Of a stretch of 6,988 nt of DNA, positions 5,704-6,988 are shown one piece after another (within the stretch, counting starts at the first letter, position 1; each line of letters starts with the position of its first letter). The notes beneath the pieces are model-generated. The model was not told where the DNA came from, did no database searches, and worked only from the letters and a program-made list of their open reading frames with translations. The stretch is from positions 1-6,988 of the forward strand of contig CAZKTF010000199.1 in assembly GCA_964555565.1 (NCBI GenBank), written 5' to 3'. This DNA is from CAZKTF01 sp964555565 (lineage in GTDB: Bacteria; Planctomycetota; JAJSAM01; JAKLKS01). The translations under genes and the position numbers were made by a program.

Positions 5704-5732
5704 TTGCGGCCCCCGGGCCCCGGCACTACGGT
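5704..5732 (+). promoter_or_regulatory. Weak candidate promoter for the MoeB-rhodanese gene
   Basis: TTGCGG (5704-5709) and TACGGT (5727-5732) are 17 bp apart, 9 bp before the GTG start at 5742. Both depart from consensus, and no Shine-Dalgarno is evident between them and the start, which would fit a leaderless or very short leader transcript. The rest of the 110-bp divergent gap is GC-rich without other clear signals, apart from an imperfect ATCGA/TCGAT dyad at 5630-5644 over the RBS of the minus-strand gene. Confidence 0.2.
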
Positions 5733-5741
5733 GTCCCTCCC

Positions 5742-6938
5742 GTGTCCGGACCCGCCCCCCGCTTCGAACCCTCCCAGGCGCGGCGCTACGCCCGCCACCT
5801 GGTCCTCCCCGAGGTGGGCCCCGAGGGGCAGCAGCGGCTCCTCGGCTCCTCGGTGGCCGTGGTGGGCGTGGGGGGCCTCGGGTGCCCCCTGGCGCTCTAC
5901 CTGGCCGCGGCGGGGGTCGGCCGGCTCACGCTCGTGGACCCGGACCGGGTGGACGCCTCGAACCTGCACCGGCAGGTGCTGTACGGCACCGCCGACGAGG
6001 GGCGGCTCAAGGTGGAGGTGGCCGCGGAGCGCCTGCGGGCCATCAACCCGGACGTCCGCGTGGAGGCGCGCCCGGTCCGCCTCGTCGCGGCCAACGTGCG
6101 GGAGGTGCTTGCGGGCCACGACGCGGTCGCCGACGGGACCGACAACTTCCCCACCCGGTACCTCGTCAACGACGCCTGCGTGCTGCTCGGCATCCCCAAC
6201 GCCTACGGCTCCATCCACCGCTTCGAGGGGCAGGTGGCGCTCTTCGACGCGCGGCGAGGCCCCTGCTACCGGTGCCTCCACCCGGAGCCGCCCCCCCCCG
6301 GGCTCGTGCCCTCCTGCGCCGAGGCGGGGGTCCTGGGGGTCCTCCCGGGCGTCGTCGGGACCCTCCAGGCGACGGAGGTCCTGAAGCTCCTCCTCGGTCG
6401 CGGGGAGGGGCTCCTCGGGCGGCTGCTGGTCTACGACGCCCTGGCCATGCGCTTCCGGGAGCTGCGCCTGCGCAAGGACCCCTCCTGCCCCGTCTGCGGC
6501 CCCGGGGCCACGATCCGGGAGCCGCGGGACCTGGAGGCGACCTGCGAGGGGGAGGCCGCGCCCCCCTCCCCGGCGGCGGGGGCGGCCGGGGCCGGGACGG
6601 ACCCGGGGACGGAGGGACTCCTCCCCGAGATCGGCCCGGAGGCCCTGCGAGACCGGCTGGCGGGCGGCTGGGACGCCGTGATCGTGGACGTCCGGGACCC
6701 CTGGGAGGCGGACCTGGGGATGCTCCCGGGGGCGGCGCTCATCCCCATGGAGGAGCTGCCCGCGCGCCTGGGCGAGATCCCCCGGGACCGCGACGTGGTC
6801 GTCTACTGCCACCACGGGATCCGCAGCGCCCACGCCGCCGGCTGGCTCCGCTCCCGGGGCTACCCCCGGGTCACGAGCCTCGCCGGCGGCACGGATGCCT
6901 GGTCGGCCCGCATCGACCGCTCCCTCCCGCGCTACTAG
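5742..6938 (+). CDS. moeB: MoeB/ThiF-type sulfur-carrier adenylyltransferase with C-terminal rhodanese domain
   Basis: This 398-aa E1-like enzyme should adenylate the C-terminal Gly-Gly of a ubiquitin-like sulfur carrier (MoaD, ThiS or similar) using ATP, and its rhodanese domain may supply sulfur, for molybdopterin, thiamine or thiolation pathways in the cytoplasm. The E1 domain spans about 10-250: RYARHL (15-20), nucleotide loop GVGGLG (42-47), LVDPDRVDASNLHRQ with Asp66, Asn74 and Arg77, Lys90, and DGTDNFPTR (131-139). The SCAEAG cysteine (Cys192) matches the conserved MoeB position. Zinc pairs are CYRC (175/178) and CPVC (249/252). An acidic Pro/Ala/Gly linker (about 265-290) leads to the rhodanese domain (about 292-398) with catalytic Cys356 in YCHHGIRS. 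The length suits MoeZ/MoeB-rhodanese fusions. GTG 5742 places the start directly before the RYARHL helix. No carrier-protein gene is nearby, so the exact pathway is open and the symbol is family-level. Confidence 0.9.
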   Translation: MSGPAPRFEPSQARRYARHLVLPEVGPEGQQRLLGSSVAVVGVGGLGCPLALYLAAAGVGRLTLVDPDRVDASNLHRQVLYGTADEGRLKVEVAAERLRAINPDVRVEARPVRLVAANVREVLAGHDAVADGTDNFPTRYLVNDACVLLGIPNAYGSIHRFEGQVALFDARRGPCYRCLHPEPPPPGLVPSCAEAGVLGVLPGVVGTLQATEVLKLLLGRGEGLLGRLLVYDALAMRFRELRLRKDPSCPVCGPGATIREPRDLEATCEGEAAPPSPAAGAAGAGTDPGTEGLLPEIGPEALRDRLAGGWDAVIVDVRDPWEADLGMLPGAALIPMEELPARLGEIPRDRDVVVYCHHGIRSAHAAGWLRSRGYPRVTSLAGGTDAWSARIDRSLPRY

Positions 6939-6988
6939 TGCCACACGCGGAAAGTTCCGGTACAGGTCACGAGGCCACCAGGTGCTGC
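6939..6988. other. Downstream 50 bp, nothing recognised
   Basis: After the TAG at 6938 the remaining bases show no clear hairpin with a T-run, no start with a ribosome binding site and no RNA motif that I recognise. It is too short to judge. Confidence 0.3.

Noticed and set aside
4465..6384. A 639-codon plus-strand open frame running into the MoeB gene
   Set aside because: It is Ser/Arg/Pro/Gly low-complexity shadow sequence that overlaps two minus-strand genes and is out of frame with the clearly recognisable MoeB-rhodanese protein.
5646..6944. A 432-codon minus-strand frame opposite the MoeB-rhodanese gene
   Set aside because: It is complementary-strand shadow of a confidently identified gene, with no domain or RBS support.
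1..6988. CRISPR array, tRNA, rRNA or insertion sequence
   Set aside because: No regularly spaced repeat-spacer units, no tRNA-like cloverleaf or rRNA stretch that I recognise, and no transposase-like protein or terminal inverted repeats were seen on either strand.

Overview
The window is extremely GC-rich, with strong third-position G/C bias (no exact figure computed). It encodes Gram-negative-type envelope proteins: periplasmic HlyD-like adaptors, a lipoprotein and a signal-anchored protein. A PqqD-like/M50 membrane metalloprotease, a GAF-HlyD fusion, and a small protein with an N-terminal LEDRIAPS motif together suggest Planctomycetota or a neighbouring high-GC, mostly uncultivated lineage. 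This placement rests on remembered family distributions, not on a search.

Layout. Positions 1-4262 form a minus-strand cluster, read right to left. (a) 4262-3645 is a 205-aa Pro/Gly/Asp-rich, Cys-free protein with a helical N-terminal segment and LEDRIAPS at residues 38-45. (b) 3620-3597 is a perfect 10-bp GC hairpin with a GCGA tetraloop, read as a terminator or attenuator. (c) 3515-1599 is a GAF-GAF-transmembrane-HlyD fusion. (d) 1582-605 is a second, conventional secreted HlyD/RND-type adaptor. (e) 597 to the left edge is the N-terminal 199 codons of a PqqD-like/M50 'peptide zinc metalloprotease', whose zinc motif should lie just outside the window. Genes c-e are packed with 7-16 bp gaps and look like one operon. 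Upstream of (a), 4263-4540 is a non-coding regulatory stretch holding an 11-bp tandem repeat that abuts the ribosome binding site, and an inverted repeat.

Positions 4541-5631 hold a second minus-strand operon of two small envelope proteins. They look like diverged paralogues with an NTF2-like pattern and are coupled by a GTGA overlap. Divergent from them, 5742-6938 on the plus strand encodes an E1-like MoeB/ThiF adenylyltransferase with a C-terminal rhodanese domain, a housekeeping enzyme of sulfur-carrier activation. The last 50 bp show nothing recognisable.

Working model (inference): the small LEDRIAPS protein is the substrate or dedicated partner of a membrane assembly made of the M50/PqqD protease and two adaptors, with the GAF domains sensing a cytoplasmic ligand. 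The order of small leader-bearing gene, hairpin, then adaptor and protease genes resembles peptide-export or RiPP-like loci. However, no ABC ATPase, RND pump or modification enzyme is visible here.
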